Positions 25,756-37,109 of a stretch of DNA of 64,000 nt are shown here, piece by piece. This DNA is from Cheiracanthium punctorium (lineage: Eukaryota > Arthropoda > Arachnida > Araneae > Cheiracanthiidae): the NCBI GenBank assembly GCA_038373885.1, contig JAWZYV010000674.1, positions 186,001-250,000 on the forward strand, read 5' to 3'. The position numbers and the translations under genes were made by a program. The notes under the pieces are model-generated. The model saw nothing but the letters and a program-made list of their open reading frames with translations. It had not been told where the DNA came from and ran no database searches. Position 1 is the stretch's first letter; every line of letters begins with the position of its first letter.

Positions 25756-25988
25756 CTGTGTGTCTAAGGCAAACCTACAAGAGGGGTATCTGCCTAAGGG
25801 TCTTGGACGGAGGACTTATTAAGGGGGTTCTAAAGAGCATCCACGTTAGATCTACAGAACCCTTGCACACACCTAAACTATAGGCCGTTGGATCGACAGC
25901 CACGCAGTAGGCTAAAATCCTTGACCTTCACAATTCAACCATCTACATTGTTCAGTGTCTTACTTATCCACTCGGCCATAGTGGAGGC
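25756..25988 (-). mobile_element. Complete tRNA-derived SINE, family A, copy 4, with 10-bp target duplication
   Basis: Flanked by GTCCGTTTAA at 25746-25755 and 25989-25998, so the element can be delimited exactly at 233 bp. Read on the minus strand, it begins GCCTCCACTATGGCCGAGTG. TGGCCGAGTGG is a good RNA polymerase III A box. A decayed B-box region follows about 50 bases on (GGTCAAGGATT). Then come the family block around GTCGATCCAACGGCC, the tail block GGACGAAGTC-like sequence, and the end TTTGCCTTAGACACACAG. There is no poly(A) tail. Copies in both orientations at eight other places define the family. Confidence 0.9.
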
Positions 25989-26737
25989 GTCCGTTTAAAG
26001 CAGTTTTACTGTACAATGAACCAAATTATTGAAAAAGAATGAACTTAAGGGTACTGTGAAAGTTAAGCCCAAGCTCTAAATCTGATAAATTGCACCTTTT
26101 AAAGGCAATTTACAAAAAAGATATTTTCGTATATTAAAAAGAATAAGTTTATTTGTAGAAGCGAAAATAACTAGATCAAGTCATTTTTATCATAAATGAA
26201 CAGCTCGTTTTTGAGCAAAGACTTAAAAAATAAATTTAAAAACAGAAAACAATTTAAAATAAATGAGCTTTAAAAAAGCGAGGAATTAAGCCTAAAATTA
26301 TTTAAACTGAGATTCATAATCATCTAGCAATTCTGCATCGTTCGGTTCATAATTTGTGTGCGAAGATTTTGCTGAAGGTATTTTGAAAGGATTACACGGG
26401 ATAAAACCCGTTTGAGAACTGAATAAAATTATGCAGAACGTTTCTGTGCAAATGACGAGATTAATTTTAAAAGAATTAGCTAAATTGCAAAATACATGGA
26501 TATTTATGAATTAAAGAGATTGTTGAAAATAAATAAGTCTTTCAGTTCTGTACTAAAGCTGGAGAAGCCTTAAAAAAATTTATAAATATAACTGGAAATA
26601 AATTAATCAAAAATGGATGATCTTCAATTAAATATTCACTTTCTCAAATACGTTTTATTTGTATCTATTAGAGCTAAGCAGAAGTTTCTGAAAAGGATAC
26701 ACTGTTGCGCGCGCACACACACAACACATACATACGC

Positions 26738-27735
26738 ACGGTGTCCCATAAACATTGATCTCGACTTTTATTCCTTAAATATTGATGATAGACATAAATT
26801 ACAAAGTTACATAAGAAACGGTACAGAATTTAATGAAATTAATTAAATTTTTCAGGAGATTGAATTTGATTAAATACAAAATTTAAATTTTATCCAGCCT
26901 TCGTTAAAAAATATATAAGTCGGACCTCTCTTTTTCCTGGGAACAAAGAACATATTCCGAATTTCTTCGTAAAAAAAAAAAGACCTCCAAATAGAGAAAT
27001 TCATTCTCTATGTAACGAAGTTTTTCTTGGGGTATAACTTTTTTTTTTTCTAAATATTTCTGAATATATTACAAACTTGTTTTGTTCTTTTACTAAATTT
27101 CATTTTTATCAGTGACCTTGAACTGGTTCCACCAGGTGTCTTAACTCACTGAGACATGTAAAATCGCTGTTTAAAAACAGACAAAATTAACAGACTTTTT
27201 CAGCAACTAAGCATCACGAGTGCTTAAATTTAATTTTGTCCGTCAGTACCACATGATGGTGATGTAGTCTTAATTTACTTATTATAATGAATACTATAAT
27301 TACATTAAAATTCATTCATTTTATCGTAAATGATTTACTCAAAACAAAAAATGCTGTGTAATTTCGGATTTTTTTTTTTTGCCTTTTTTGTTTCTCCTTG
27401 CAGATTTCTTTTTAATAAGTTTTTTTTTTTGGGGGGGGGGGAACGCAAATTGTTATTATTATTTTTTTTTAAGTGTGAGTAACTACTTTTTTCAAGAAAA
27501 TTTATTATTTATAAATTTAAAATCAGTTGTATGCTGTTTAAAGCATTTAAAAGGTAAATCTCTATTTTTTTTTAAATTTCCATATAGCGAATTTAGCGAC
27601 TGCGTTAAATAGAGGTCCAACATATATCAAGTAAAATGTGTTCCATGCACTAATGATATAAGGTACAAAATGTGTGTGTATTTTATCCTTAATCGACAGA
27701 TATGAAAATAAATATATGCTGACTTAAACCACTTT
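26738..27735. mobile_element. Foldback MITE, family G, copy 2 (split by a SINE)
   Basis: Begins CGGTGTCCCATAAACATTGA and continues through TTCCTTAAATATTGATGATA and TAAATACAAAATTTAAATTT, matching the complement of the right end of the copy at 46522-47073. The 3' part (27640-27735) contains TCCATGCACTAATGATATAA and AAATATATGCTGACTTAAAC, which match the other two copies. The element breaks where the tRNA-like SINE head starts (27741). A stretch of poly(T)/poly(G) (27366-27441) lies in the middle. The outer left part joins a (CA)n-rich sequence. Non-coding. Confidence 0.6.
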
Positions 27736-27740
27736 TCGAA

Positions 27741-27811
27741 GCCCAGTGGTCTAATGGTTAGCATACCGCCCTGCCGACCCACAGGTCCTGGGTTCGAATC
27801 CCGGGCTGGGC
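27741..27811 (+). mobile_element. tRNA-like head of a SINE, family B
   Basis: 71 bases that can fold as a tRNA. The first 7 bases GCCCAGT pair with the last 7, GCTGGGC. The A box is TGGTCTAATGG (27747-27757) and the B box is GGTTCGAATCC (27791-27801). The D-arm and spacing resemble tRNA-Glu, but the anticodon stem is poor. I call it a SINE head rather than a functional tRNA gene because the sequence runs straight on into a SINE-like body with no terminator-like T run. Confidence 0.75.
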
Positions 27812-27945
27812 AAGGTCGAATCAGCCTTTCATCCCTTGTGCGGGTCGATAAAATGAGGACCAAGGTTACTTGAGGTCAAACACTACGGGCTTCGCGTCCG
27901 GCTGACCACCCGGCCGAGGCATATGCACCCGCGCCCCAGAGCCCA
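27812..27945 (+). mobile_element. Body of SINE family B
   Basis: Follows the tRNA-like head without a break: CAGCCTTTCATCCCTTGTGC, then GGGTCGATAAAATGAGGACC. The motif TTTCATCC...GGGTCGATAAA-T-AGTACC just after a tRNA-related head is, as I remember it, shared by many invertebrate SINEs (cephalopod and other molluscan ones among them). That link is recalled knowledge and needs a search. The 3' limit is uncertain; GC-rich sequence continues to about 27945, then a strong hairpin. No target duplication was found. Confidence 0.6.
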
Positions 27946-27952
27946 TGGTCGC

Positions 27953-27992
27953 GAACAGTGAAACACTCGCGTTCGCAAGTGTTTCACTGTTC
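27953..27992. repeat. Perfect 15-bp-arm hairpin
   Basis: GAACAGTGAAACACT (27953-27967) is exactly complementary to AGTGTTTCACTGTTC (27978-27992). The 10-base loop CGCGTTCGCA can itself extend the stem through GCG/CGC with one mismatch. It lies immediately downstream of the SINE family B body and may be part of its tail or the remains of a separate small palindromic element. Confidence 0.9.
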
Positions 27993-27994
27993 TA

Positions 27995-30900
27995 GCGTTA
28001 CAGTTTTGCGCATCTAAATGCAGTGCTTCCTGACTGTCTGTTCTCAAGAGTTTAGAGCAATGGCGACTTAGCGATCGTCCGAACTGTAAGTCCAGCTGTG
28101 TTTCTCAAACTAAATTTGAAACTTTTGTATTGTTTGTGTGTGCTACGTCCGCTTGAGGTTTGGTTTATAGAGTGCCTATTGCGATTTGGGTTTAAATATC
28201 GCCAAATCGTCACTTCTTCCAAAATTTGGAGTCAAAAAGAGAGAGCAAGCTCTAGCTAATTAACTTAAGATCTACTAATTCCCCCTGTAGCACATGTGAC
28301 CAAGAGGCTGTTACAGTTTCTCTAGGTATTTTTAATATATGATGTAACTATATAATAAAGTAATTAAAATTGTGGATTGAACTCATCTTCGCTTTAATTA
28401 AAATTGCATTTCAATTAATAGCACAGCGAGCAATGTGTACAGCCTGAACTATGCGACAGAATTGCGATTTAATATTGGCTACTTGCATTTAATTAATTTT
28501 TATTTAATTATCAATTTTATAGTGTAAAGGTCCAGGAATGAAGGAATCAAGAGGAGGGAGGGATTGGGATGGTTTCCGAATATTATACTTCTTTTATCAT
28601 CCTAGCTTGTATAATTGAAAACACACTATGTGCTTCAAGGAGTTTATTTTGTGCAACAGTTACTAAAATTATTAATAGATTGCGGCGATAACGAGAGAAA
28701 GTAAATAAAACAGCTTAACATGAACATTTGAAAAATCATAAATCTGATACTAAATATACTTAAAAAGATCGTGAGTTAGGCATTTCTTCATACATTGTTG
28801 TGTCTTAAAATAAGAAAAGAAAAAGCAAATTGGGTTCAATTGATAAAAGATAATCCTGTAATATGTTTTTAGCGTAACCAAAGACCAGTCAAAAGTTACT
28901 CATAATTCTAACATTCATGTCCCCAAATTTTCATATTCATTTCAACAGGCAAGCCAAAATAAATCTAAAAACGCGTATTGTAGCTCTTACGTTTTACGGA
29001 CAGACATATCGCGCAGCTAGTCATAACCTTAGTAGGTGTAACAATATTTTCACAATATATTTAAAATTCATCAAGAAATATTTTTTGTTGTCGAACAACT
29101 GGATTAGGAGTTCACGCAAATGCATCCACATGATATCTAAATTATGGAGAATAATGTCTTCATAGTTAACTATTTTTGATATAAACAGAAATTAATGGCA
29201 ATAGATGAACATTACTATTTTTCGCTACCCAAGACAATCTAAATAACCAGTTTCTTGGTGAAAGAACACACATAATCAGGGAAAGGATCCACAAACTATA
29301 AATTCCAATTTTTACGAGTTGTGGGGCTAGAGTGGCTTAAGATTACTTATTTTTTGGATCTTTAATCTCACAAATCAAGTAACTTAAGTGCATGTCAATT
29401 ATTTAACGTTAGTAGAACTCTGCTGTTTACAATAGGCACAATCAATTATTATATGTTTTTGTTTTGAATTTAAAATATTAATTTACCATTGTCAAAACAG
29501 GTCGTATAAAATTTTGAAAATCAAGTTAATAAAATCATCACGCGATAACTTTACTGGTGCATTTCAAATTAATTTGTTTCTCTTATAATTTCCCAATTTA
29601 CACAGCCCAGATACTATAAAATAATTATTTTTAAAAGGCGCGTATCAACTTCCTTTCGGGACATATGGTACAAAAAAAAAACATTTCAGAGCTAAAAATA
29701 TTGCTAAAAATCCAAATTATTCCACAGAAACTGCTTGTACATGATTTCAGAAAACCATGCAACAAATAGTTTGCTCAAATCACACTATTTCATAAAATTA
29801 CAAGCAAACAACAGAAATTAGATTGCTAAGTTTTGAAGTCAGGAAATAACAAAATATTACTCAAAAATTCGCTTTAATAAGTGAATAAAAAAACTACAAC
29901 AGAGAACTGACGCAATTAACAATCTTAAAAATCAAATTTAATGTTCTAGTTTTTACACAGAAAAATAAATTAGTACGATAAGAATTTAAATACAGAAACA
30001 ACGAAATTAACAGCTACTTTTATTTGCCCGTCTCCAATAGAAACGAAGACGAAGAATTTAATCAAATTTAAAAATTGAACTACAAAATAATTCTTCAAAC
30101 AGCTTAAATAAAAATTATACAAACATTTGTTCCATTTAAATATTTATTTCGGTAACTTCAATCAACAGCTGAGAAATTAAACTGAATCGAAATTATATTT
30201 TTTTAAAAAGGAGAAATAGATATTAAAGCCTATTCTTAAGGTCTTGGTATAGTAGCAGAATTTTTTACAAATCTTTAAAAACATCATTATTTAATGTACT
30301 GAAACCGAATGTCAAATGCTACCTCGTTTAAAGCATTTTCCTTTCAATTAAAATGCTAATTAAAAATATATATTAATCGTCAAAATTAGTTTTTCATTAT
30401 AATAAACACATGCTGTACTTGTGATAAAAGTAAACAGTTTTTTATCAAATAAAAATGTTCGCCTTACTCTCTAAAAGTACAGTACTCCGTATTGTGAATA
30501 ATAAAATGTTATATGAATAAAAATCCTCACATCTCAAGCACATTTCTCTACAATTTTTCCTGACGATTGTCTTTCATCTATAATACACACACATTTATAT
30601 TTTTTTTTTTTTTTTTATACTTCGGCGTTATGATCGTCACTTCACATGAGTCATTCCAAGGAGAAAAAAAAGTTACACTAATATGTGTTTCTTCTCACTC
30701 TCTCTCTTTAAAGAACTTTTAATAATTATTGGCTAGGAAACTATTTCATTTAACAAAGCACGTGCATTTTTTTAGATTGTGAAGGACAAAATTAATTTCC
30801 TGTCTTAGAAAGATGACAAATATTCACACTGTTAAATTACAAATAAATAAATGAACAAATAAATGAGCATTTCACTGTACACATTACACGTATTATTTGG

Positions 30901-31845
30901 CATCTAACAAGCATTAAATATGTCCTAAAACATTATATAATTGTTCAAATTATAGTATTAATAAATATGCGTTCAGTCTGTAATGCAGAGAGTACATTTT
31001 TCCTATATTGGAGAAGGGAGGGGGAGGATATATTAAAATATGTAATTGGAGATTTGATAATTTAACTCTTTTTCTCTCCAATATCTGTCGATATATTTGA
31101 AATCAGGTCTTAGGGAATGTACATTAGATTTATCTCTTCACTATTGTAACATTTGTTTCTGGTAAATTGTCGAAATTGGAAAACAACTCTCGCAATTTTC
31201 GTGGTAAAGAAACGAAATTTTATGTTTGATGTAAATTCAAAAAATCGAACAAACAAATATTACTATAGTAAATTTTATAATTAAAATAAAAATTAACTTG
31301 AAACTAGTTCTTTAAAAAATTTACACCGAAATAATGTATGTCCAAAAATATCTTTTAGGATAGTTAGAAATCAAAAGATTATTTATGTTCGGGTTTCCCT
31401 ATAATGTACAAAAATATTACATACATGTGGATCGTAATTTAAAACATATCGCTATCTAGTTTTTCAAATTTCAAATTATTTTAGAATTTACTTCATTTTT
31501 CAGCAAAGTATTAAATTGAGTATATTATTTTTTTTTCCTGGCTGAGTGTTTTTCTTAAAATACATTACTTTTAAAGGTTATTTTATCTCAAGTGACTGAC
31601 AGTGAAAATTTATGAAATAATAAACGGGAATATTGGTGAAGATCGATACACATTTGGACTAAATCCTACGTAAAAGTACTACGTTTATTTTTTTTTTCTA
31701 AAAGAAAAATAACCTACATAATCAAAGCTATCTATAATTGTGCACTGTTAAGGAATATTACACAAAATAATAATTAAGTCTGCCTTTTTATTATCATTAT
31801 ATAAAGTGAATGAGCTTATATTTAATAATAGTGCTAGTCGTTACT
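27995..31845. other. Non-coding stretch, nothing recognised
   Basis: The first 350 bases are less AT-rich and contain a small inverted repeat (CGATTTGG ... CCAAATCG around 28173-28205). The remainder is AT-rich with T runs (30600-30616). No transposon ends, coding frames or RNA genes recognised. Short open frames such as 28917-29165 show no domain. Confidence 0.5.
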
Positions 31846-31849
31846 TTAA

Positions 31850-33099
31850 GGGGACAGCCTACTTTTAAAATGCCCAAAAAATCGATTTTGAGATTTTTAT
31901 CTCATTAAATAGCTTACTTTATTCTAAAAAGATTGATACCAACCATTTTTCTGTATGACATTTATTTGTTGAGATAAAAAGGAAAATGTACACGCAAGTT
32001 GGGCAGCATGCTGTAGAAGCTGCAACTAAGGTTGACACTCAAAGCATAAAAGAGGGAGAATAGAAATGTACAGAATTTAATTTAGAAACTCGAAGAGCCA
32101 GAAAAATGCTCATCAGTTCTCAGTTTGAGGCAATAAAAGAAAACGAAGGCATTGTGCATGAAAGCGGAAAATTTTAAATCGAAATTTCATAAAGTGAAAT
32201 AAAATAAAATTTTTATGTTGCAAAGTAAAAATAAATATATATATATATGGATATAATTATTAAAATAACTTCAAAACATGTACTTTACCAACATTAATGC
32301 CTTTATATCCTAAAAATGTATCTTTTGTTAAGGTATGTACATATATTTTCATATTTACAATTGTCGAGCTTTTCTTTAGACTGATGTTTCTTAAGCCATA
32401 TTAAAACATATTTTGGGTTAATCATATTAAGTACTCCGTAAAATTATTCTTAAATAGTAAATGTTTCATTAGAAAATGTTTTTAACTTTTAAAAATTAAA
32501 ATTTATGTTCCAAAACAACAATTTGAACTTTAATTGGCGTTTTCTCAAAACACTGTTTTTCAAGTTTGCGCGCATGATATTTTAAAAACTATTTAAGATA
32601 TCAACTTGAAATTTTTCTCAGGCATTTATTCTAATATAATGAACAAAATGAACTAAAATGAAATGGTTGTGTTTCATAGAAAAAAAGTTATGATTGTAAA
32701 ACTATCAAAATTTTTATGGTAATTTAAATTTTCAGATTAAATGATTTTTTTTAATTTAAATTATGAAAATAATTAAACCAGTTTAGTTCAGATTGTTAAT
32801 TTGAATATCTTGTTTAATTTAGAAAAAAATTATGAGGTTCAAAGGAATTCTGATTCAGATATCTTGCGCGCAGTGGGAAAGTACCCTTGAATTTTTTCCA
32901 ATATTGTGTGGTAAAATAATATTTTTAAAATTATCACCTTTATAATAAACTAAAATAATATTTTTAATCAATAGAGTAATGTCATAGTAGTTAACTGAAA
33001 AAAAATTATGTTTCTGCATGCATTCATTATTTTTTTTTAAATTATGAAAGTTGATCTAAAATTTATACATTTTCCCATTCTTAAAAGTAGGCTGTCCCC
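31850..33099. mobile_element. 1250-bp inverted-repeat element flanked by TTAA
   Basis: Left end GGGGACAGCCTACTTTTAA and inverted right end GGGGACAGCCTACTTTTAA are identical over 19 bases. They are flanked by TTAA at 31846-31849 and 33100-33103. The TTAA target is the signature of piggyBac-type transposons, although their tips usually start with CC rather than GG, so the class is open. The interior is very AT-rich with no transposase-like frame, so the copy is non-autonomous. It includes a short TA repeat (32234-32247). Confidence 0.85.
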
Positions 33100-33103
33100 T
33101 TAA

Positions 33104-36100
33104 ACTGATCGCAGCATTGGGATGGTAAGTCATGAAATTCAGTTCAAAAGAACATTTTTGAAAAAAAAAAAAATTCCATAATTTACGCACATGCGCAGAT
33201 AACTGAAAAAAGGTCGATCGTGATGTACATACTGAAATAAAACAATCGTTTGAAATTCTTAGCCCGGGAGAAAAAAGAATACTTAAATTTTTAATTCATT
33301 TATGTAACTTGTGAACAAAAATTGAGTATAGAATGGATGAATGTAACATTTTTTATTTATTTTATTGTACTACCAAACTAAAAGTCAGGTTTAAATAGCA
33401 AAAGTTAATCAAAACTAAATTATACTATGCCTAAAAACAAAAGTTTGTTACACTTAAAAACGATAGAAAAATTAGTAAAGTCAAAATTTTAATTTTTCGT
33501 AACTCTTTTATAAACAAAATTATTTTTGAAAAAAAAAAATAAAGAAATATATAAATATGGAAATTTACTAAACCACATATCAAACTACTGCGTAGCATGA
33601 TTAAGTTCGACCTTGAGAAAAGCAGTTTACCTGACGAGAATTATTCATTAACACCCACATTTTAGTGAATGCTTATACTTACAGAAACGCTGTTCGTTGG
33701 TCGAAAATATATTATATTAAATAGCATCAAACTGTTGATAATTCAGTATTAAAGAAGAAGAATAAATTGATGAATAAAATAAATTGATTTAACAACCATT
33801 GTTGGACAAATTTTAGGTCTACAAAAACATTACTTGATTGCATTCACGTGTGTTTAGATAGCAATAGAGACTGATGGAATGAGTATTTACAACTACTTTA
33901 ACAATAACTTGATCAGAAAACCTTCTGTATCTAAGATAGTCATACAGTAAAGCATTTTACAAAGTTAACTTCAATTTTTGTAATGAAACAATAAAGAAGA
34001 AATTTAAAAGAAACGCAAAACATGATAATTTCATATACATAAATCGTTTTTAGGTAATATTAAGCCAAATATAGTCACAAGTGTATGATTATATAAACAC
34101 ACTTTAATGCAGTACCATTTTAAAATTAAATACAAATATTCCCATTTGGCACAGAAACTTTATTGGCAATACCAAAATACGTTAAAAGAAGAATGTAATT
34201 CTTCTGTAATTTTTCACAACGTACATATATTTTCCAAGACATTTATGTTGAGCTCAATCAAATTAAAGACAAAACCTTTCATCATATCGATCCTTAGAAA
34301 AAGCCATCGAAAATTTCATTTTGACGAATGATTTATGAAAGAATGAAAACAGACTCTCTAAAATCAGGGGTATCATATTCTAAACAAATATTTTAAGGGT
34401 TGGGGGGGGGGGGGTTAATTTTGAAAAACCCGAAGCAGTTGCTACAAGCAGTTCCCCTAACGTATATCGTCATCATTTCATTTTTAATAAAACATGGAAA
34501 GTCTCCTTCTTTCCTATGTTCTGTATAAGAGAGAGATAGTGTGTATGTGAGACAGAAAGAACGAGAGATGAGTAAAAGAATAGTGTTTAACACGTTATAA
34601 CACACAATAAAAAAAAATCTAAAATTTTTTTCCAACATTTGGACATGGTACCGATTGGAATGAAATTAAAATAGTGGTGCATGAAGACGGAATTTGAAAG
34701 ACCAATTAAAAAAACGTAATAATTTTTCAAACGAAAACACGGAAAATTTTTATTCTAGAAGTATTTCAACTGTGCACATAAAAAAATAAGACTAGATGAA
34801 GTAGTTTGACATTGTTTAGATTTTGTGTTACAAAGACATAAAATTTTTTATGAATAGCATTGCGTATGGATTATAAATTTATCTTTAATTTTCCAGTATG
34901 TGCCAATGTTTAAAATACAATATGGAATATTTATATAGTCTGTACTTTCAATCCTGATTGCTATACAAGAAGCAGGAAAGTATTGCTTTTTTTCTATAAA
35001 CTAATGCAAATCAAAACATTATTTTTATTAAAGTCCAAGATTGCCGCACTCGCGTATAGAAAAAAACGACTCAATTAATCTATGGAAAATAAGCGGTTGG
35101 AATCAGGCGAATTGACTTATGACTAGTTTTTAGAAATAATTCTTTGCTAGTTTTATTAAAACAAAACTAGCTCTTCTGATAATATTGATCCAACAAGAAA
35201 ACTTAATGGGGTAAAACAATGCAAATTTTAATAATATGAAAAACAAAACTAATATTTTGACACTTATGTTAGTTGTGCTAACAATTAAATAAAATAGTTT
35301 TCATTTAATAAGTATTATTTGCAACGTAAAAGATATTTTACAATATTTCAAAAGTAAAAATAATATAGCTCACAGCTATTAAACTTCATGTGGTAATTTC
35401 GCTCTCATGCCTTAGGTAATAGGCGCTTCAGCTTATACGCAGTCATAGCTACCGTGAAATGCGCTTGAGCTTCAAAAGTATAGGGTTAATCCATAAACAC
35501 CAGTATACAAGTACGGTTTTCCGAAATTTATTACCACTAGATGCACCTTATGAGAGAAATGCACCAAAAGAAAAAAATCAGTAGATTACAAAATATTCAT
35601 AATATGTTCTAAGGCCTAGTTAAAAGGGTGAGAGTTAAATCGAATATACAGCACGAATGAATAGATTTTTTTTTTTTTTTTTTTTCGGGACAACAGGCAC
35701 ATTTGCTATAGGTGAACAGAGAAAAGCCCTTTTTAAGGAGATTATTATAAAAGATAGATTAGTCAAAGCTAAATGAAACACAGTAGTAACATTCGTGGGG
35801 GATATTTTAATACCATAAAACCCTAGAGAATGCTTAAGGATTATGCACCAAGATTAAAAAAACAAAAAAAGCCTGAAAGTTCCTTCACAATCCTGCAGAA
35901 AAGTCCTTTAATATTTACTCATATCAGCAAAAGTAATCAATATAATTATATTGATGGTATGACAATGACTTTAATACGCGATGTCTTAATCTTCCAGCGA
36001 ACTTCACTCTATTCACATAAGCAATGCCCTTCAAGTATTTCCAGGGGAACATGCAATGAAACTCACTTTCACACGTACGATAACATCGAATGAAATATCC

Positions 36101-36600
36101 CCTGCTAACTTACTAGCAAGTTCTCTGAAGTATGTTGTTTATTATTGTATCATCCAGAAGAACGCGACTTATGTCAATTCCTGAGTGTGTGGTTTTCACG
36201 CTTATGATAAATGTTTGATAGGCCCGTACTTACTATTTAAAACAGACTAGGCACTGATCATGATTGTGCCCTATAAAGATCATCGGCATAATAAACATTC
36301 AGTTTAGTTTTACCACTAGATATTTTTTTTATTACAACCGAAGCTCATATTTAATCAACAAACTCCTTTTTAAAAAAGCTGATATTCTTAATGGATAGAG
36401 TTTAAAATTTAGCATGAAAATTAACTTAAGTCAACTTGCTAAGGCGAACATGAAGTACATAAAAAGTGTCTGTCATAAGAACGCAGTAAACAAATAGACT
36501 GAGCTCGTAGATGACTGAAATTAGCTGTGGGTGGGAAAGTAGGAGAGGGATGATACGAGGAGTATATGAATAAATGACCATCGTAATTCACTGTTTAAGG
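33104..36600. other. AT-rich non-coding stretch
   Basis: AT-rich DNA with a G13 run (34402-34414), a purine-rich GAGA-like block (34525-34570), and a T19 run near 35667-35685. No transposon ends or protein domains recognised. Confidence 0.5.
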
Positions 36601-36604
36601 TTTT

Positions 36605-36754
36605 TGTGTTATCGCAAGCCTATAGAAGGAGTATCTGCCTACGTGGGAGGAGGGGTGGGGCTTGGACGGAGGACTTTATAAGGGGTTCTAACGCGTATTT
36701 ACGTCGCATCTGGAGAAAACCGCCCAAAACTCCAGACTGTCAGATTAACAGCTG
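36605..36754 (-). mobile_element. SINE family A, copy 5 (head lost)
   Basis: Plus-strand order: GTATCTGCCTACGTGGG, CTTGGACGGAGGACTT, AGGGGTTCTAACGCGTATTT, GGAGAAAACCGCCCAAAACT, CAGACTGTCAGATTAACAGC. This is family A in minus orientation. It stops at about the position where the B box and tRNA head should begin. Confidence 0.85.
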
Positions 36755-36809
36755 ACCTCTACCTCGTTTTTATGTATTTTCACCGAACGCGCAGAGGAAC
36801 TTGGTTGGT

Positions 36810-36937
36810 TTGTGTGGTTAAGGCAACGCTACATTTGGGCGATGTGCCTAGGATGGGAGGTGCATTGGTCGAAGGACTTTCTAAGGGTTCCAAAGCGTAT
36901 TCACGTTACATTTGGAGAAAACCCTGTGAAACTTTAG
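36810..36937 (-). mobile_element. SINE family A, copy 6 (head lost)
   Basis: Begins TTTGTGTGGTTAAGGCAACG, then GGCGATGTGCCTAGGATGGG, GGTCGAAGGACTTTCTAAGG and CACGTTACATTTGGAGAAAA. Same orientation as the copy 55 bases upstream, and also without a tRNA head. The two neighbouring copies differ in many positions, so they look like separate insertions rather than a duplication. Confidence 0.8.
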
Positions 36938-37059
36938 TTCTGTTGTAGAAGGTGCAAGGCCTTAGTACCAATTTCGATCGGGGCTGTCACAATATTTATA
37001 TCGAAAAAGCAACAAGCGTTAGCTAGCTGGGGGTTCGGGGGGGGGGGGAGTAGTTTTTC

Positions 37060-37107
37060 AAAAGTTTTTGTTCTAGGCAGCAGATCTAATGTTAAATCCG
37101 GGCCTGA
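37060..37107 (-). mobile_element. Possible single hAT terminus
   Basis: Read on the minus strand, this starts CAGGCCCGGATTTAACATTA, which resembles a hAT-type tip (CAG then a CCCGGATTTA word I recall from arthropod hAT repeats). A G12 run (37037-37048) lies inward. No matching second end or 8-bp duplication was found, so it would be a fragment. Confidence 0.3.
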
Positions 37108-37109
37108 TG

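Noticed and set aside
27741..27811. Functional tRNA gene
   Set aside because: Good acceptor stem and boxes, but a weak D-arm and anticodon stem, no T-run terminator, and a direct continuation into a SINE-like body. A covariance-model score would decide.
36937..37107. Complete hAT element with ends at about 36950 and 37107
   Set aside because: CAAGGCCTTAG at the left only loosely resembles the CAGGCCCGGATTTA tip, and the flanks AGAAGGTG and ATGTTTGA do not match.
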